A DNA stretch of 6,885 nt from Prevotella sp. (GTDB lineage Bacteria; Bacteroidota; Bacteroidia; Bacteroidales; Bacteroidaceae): positions 1 to 6,885 of the forward strand of contig DMYZ01000170.1 in NCBI GenBank assembly GCA_003483565.1, given 5' to 3'. A program made the position numbers and the translations under genes. Under the pieces are notes generated by a model that saw nothing but the letters and a program-made list of their open reading frames with translations, did no database searches and had not been told where the DNA came from. Numbering within the stretch: position 1 is the first letter of the stretch; every line of letters begins with the position of its first letter. Below, piece after piece: positions 6,774 through 6,885 of this stretch.

Positions 6774-6794
6774 AGTGATTCGATTCGAATCGCT
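6774..6794. repeat. Inverted repeat, 9-bp stem with 3-base loop, overlapping a 12-bp palindrome
   Basis: AGTGATTCG (6774-6782) pairs with CGAATCGCT (6786-6794), with one G-U pair as RNA and a loop of ATT. The same DNA holds the perfect 12-bp palindrome CGATTCGAATCG (6781-6792). ATAGC (6768-6772) and GCTAT (6792-6796) flank it as a further inverted pair. No T-tract follows. It could be an RNA structure or a dimeric-protein binding site. Confidence 0.6.
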
Positions 6795-6885
6795 ATGTAA
6801 ATTGCCATCAAAAACGTTTTCATTGACAGTCTTATCACCGATTTTTACCGGCCTATTAGAGCTAAAAAAGCCGTAAGTGTATGAT

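Larger units (their letters stand above)
6660..6885. other. Palindrome-rich right-end region without a confident gene
   Basis: 226 bases between the ComEA-like stop and the window edge. No + strand gene, TAnnTTTG promoter box, tRNA or rRNA signature is seen. It holds two neighbouring hairpins (6743-6762, 6774-6794), a 10-bp perfect palindrome AAAACGTTTT (6811-6820), and a minus-strand open frame of 52 codons plus stop (6823 down to 6665, ATG to TAA, starting MKTFLMAIYIAIRIESLAIY). That frame ends 5 nt from the convergent ComEA-like stop, has no good ribosome binding site and matches no family I know, so it is not called as a gene. The region may be the promoter and leader zone of a gene beyond the edge, or a decayed remnant. 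Confidence 0.5.

Noticed and set aside
6774..6795. TTCGAAT / TTCGATT as the T-loop of a tRNA
   Set aside because: Both match TTCRANY, but the flanking five bases do not pair into a T-stem, and no acceptor stem or anticodon arm could be placed.
6849..6873. CGGC...GCCG hairpin with inner TTAG/CTAA near the right edge as a terminator
   Set aside because: The stems are four pairs each, separated by mismatched bases, and no T-tract follows before the window ends.

Overview
The window reads as a chromosomal segment of a Bacteroidetes bacterium, most likely Bacteroidales (Bacteroides/Prevotella type). The evidence is protein style (RF2 with an SPYNAQGKRMTSFASVFV stretch, a membrane-anchored multi-HhH ComEA-like protein), AT-rich coding DNA, mostly weak Shine-Dalgarno sequences, and one Bacteroidetes-type -7 promoter element (TAATTTTG, fitting TAnnTTTG). 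The genus is an inference. All confident genes lie on the + strand.

Layout. (1) Positions 1-2779 look like one tight operon. It starts with the C-terminal two thirds or so of a long-chain acyl-CoA synthetase (AMP-forming), whose reading frame is open through the left edge. Next come prfB (release factor 2) after 12 nt, a 49-residue single-span membrane microprotein after 19 nt, and a CYTH-fold triphosphatase-like protein after 4 nt. An imperfect hairpin with a T-rich tail (about 2795-2840) may end it. (2) Positions 2780-2911 hold that hairpin and a promoter. (3) Positions 2912-5676 hold two tandem paralogous sodium-dependent (NSS/SNF family, LeuT-fold) transporters, 35 nt apart and roughly 60% identical by eye. 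They share the sodium-site residues but differ in the unwound part of TM6 that contacts substrate. (4) Positions 5730-6659 encode a membrane-anchored protein with three helix-hairpin-helix units, ComEA-like. (5) Positions 6660-6885 have no confident gene. They contain several palindromes and hairpins and one 52-codon open frame on the minus strand.

How the genes fit together: the first operon mixes lipid activation, translation termination and a phosphate-chemistry enzyme with no shared pathway visible. The two transporters look like a duplicated amino-acid uptake unit whose copies may have diverged in substrate. The ComEA-like protein may take part in DNA handling at the membrane. Nothing here is clearly a new multi-gene system. 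The points most worth following are the transporter pair's pocket divergence, RF2 without the frameshift and with SPY in place of SPF, the conserved-looking microprotein, and the palindrome-rich right end.
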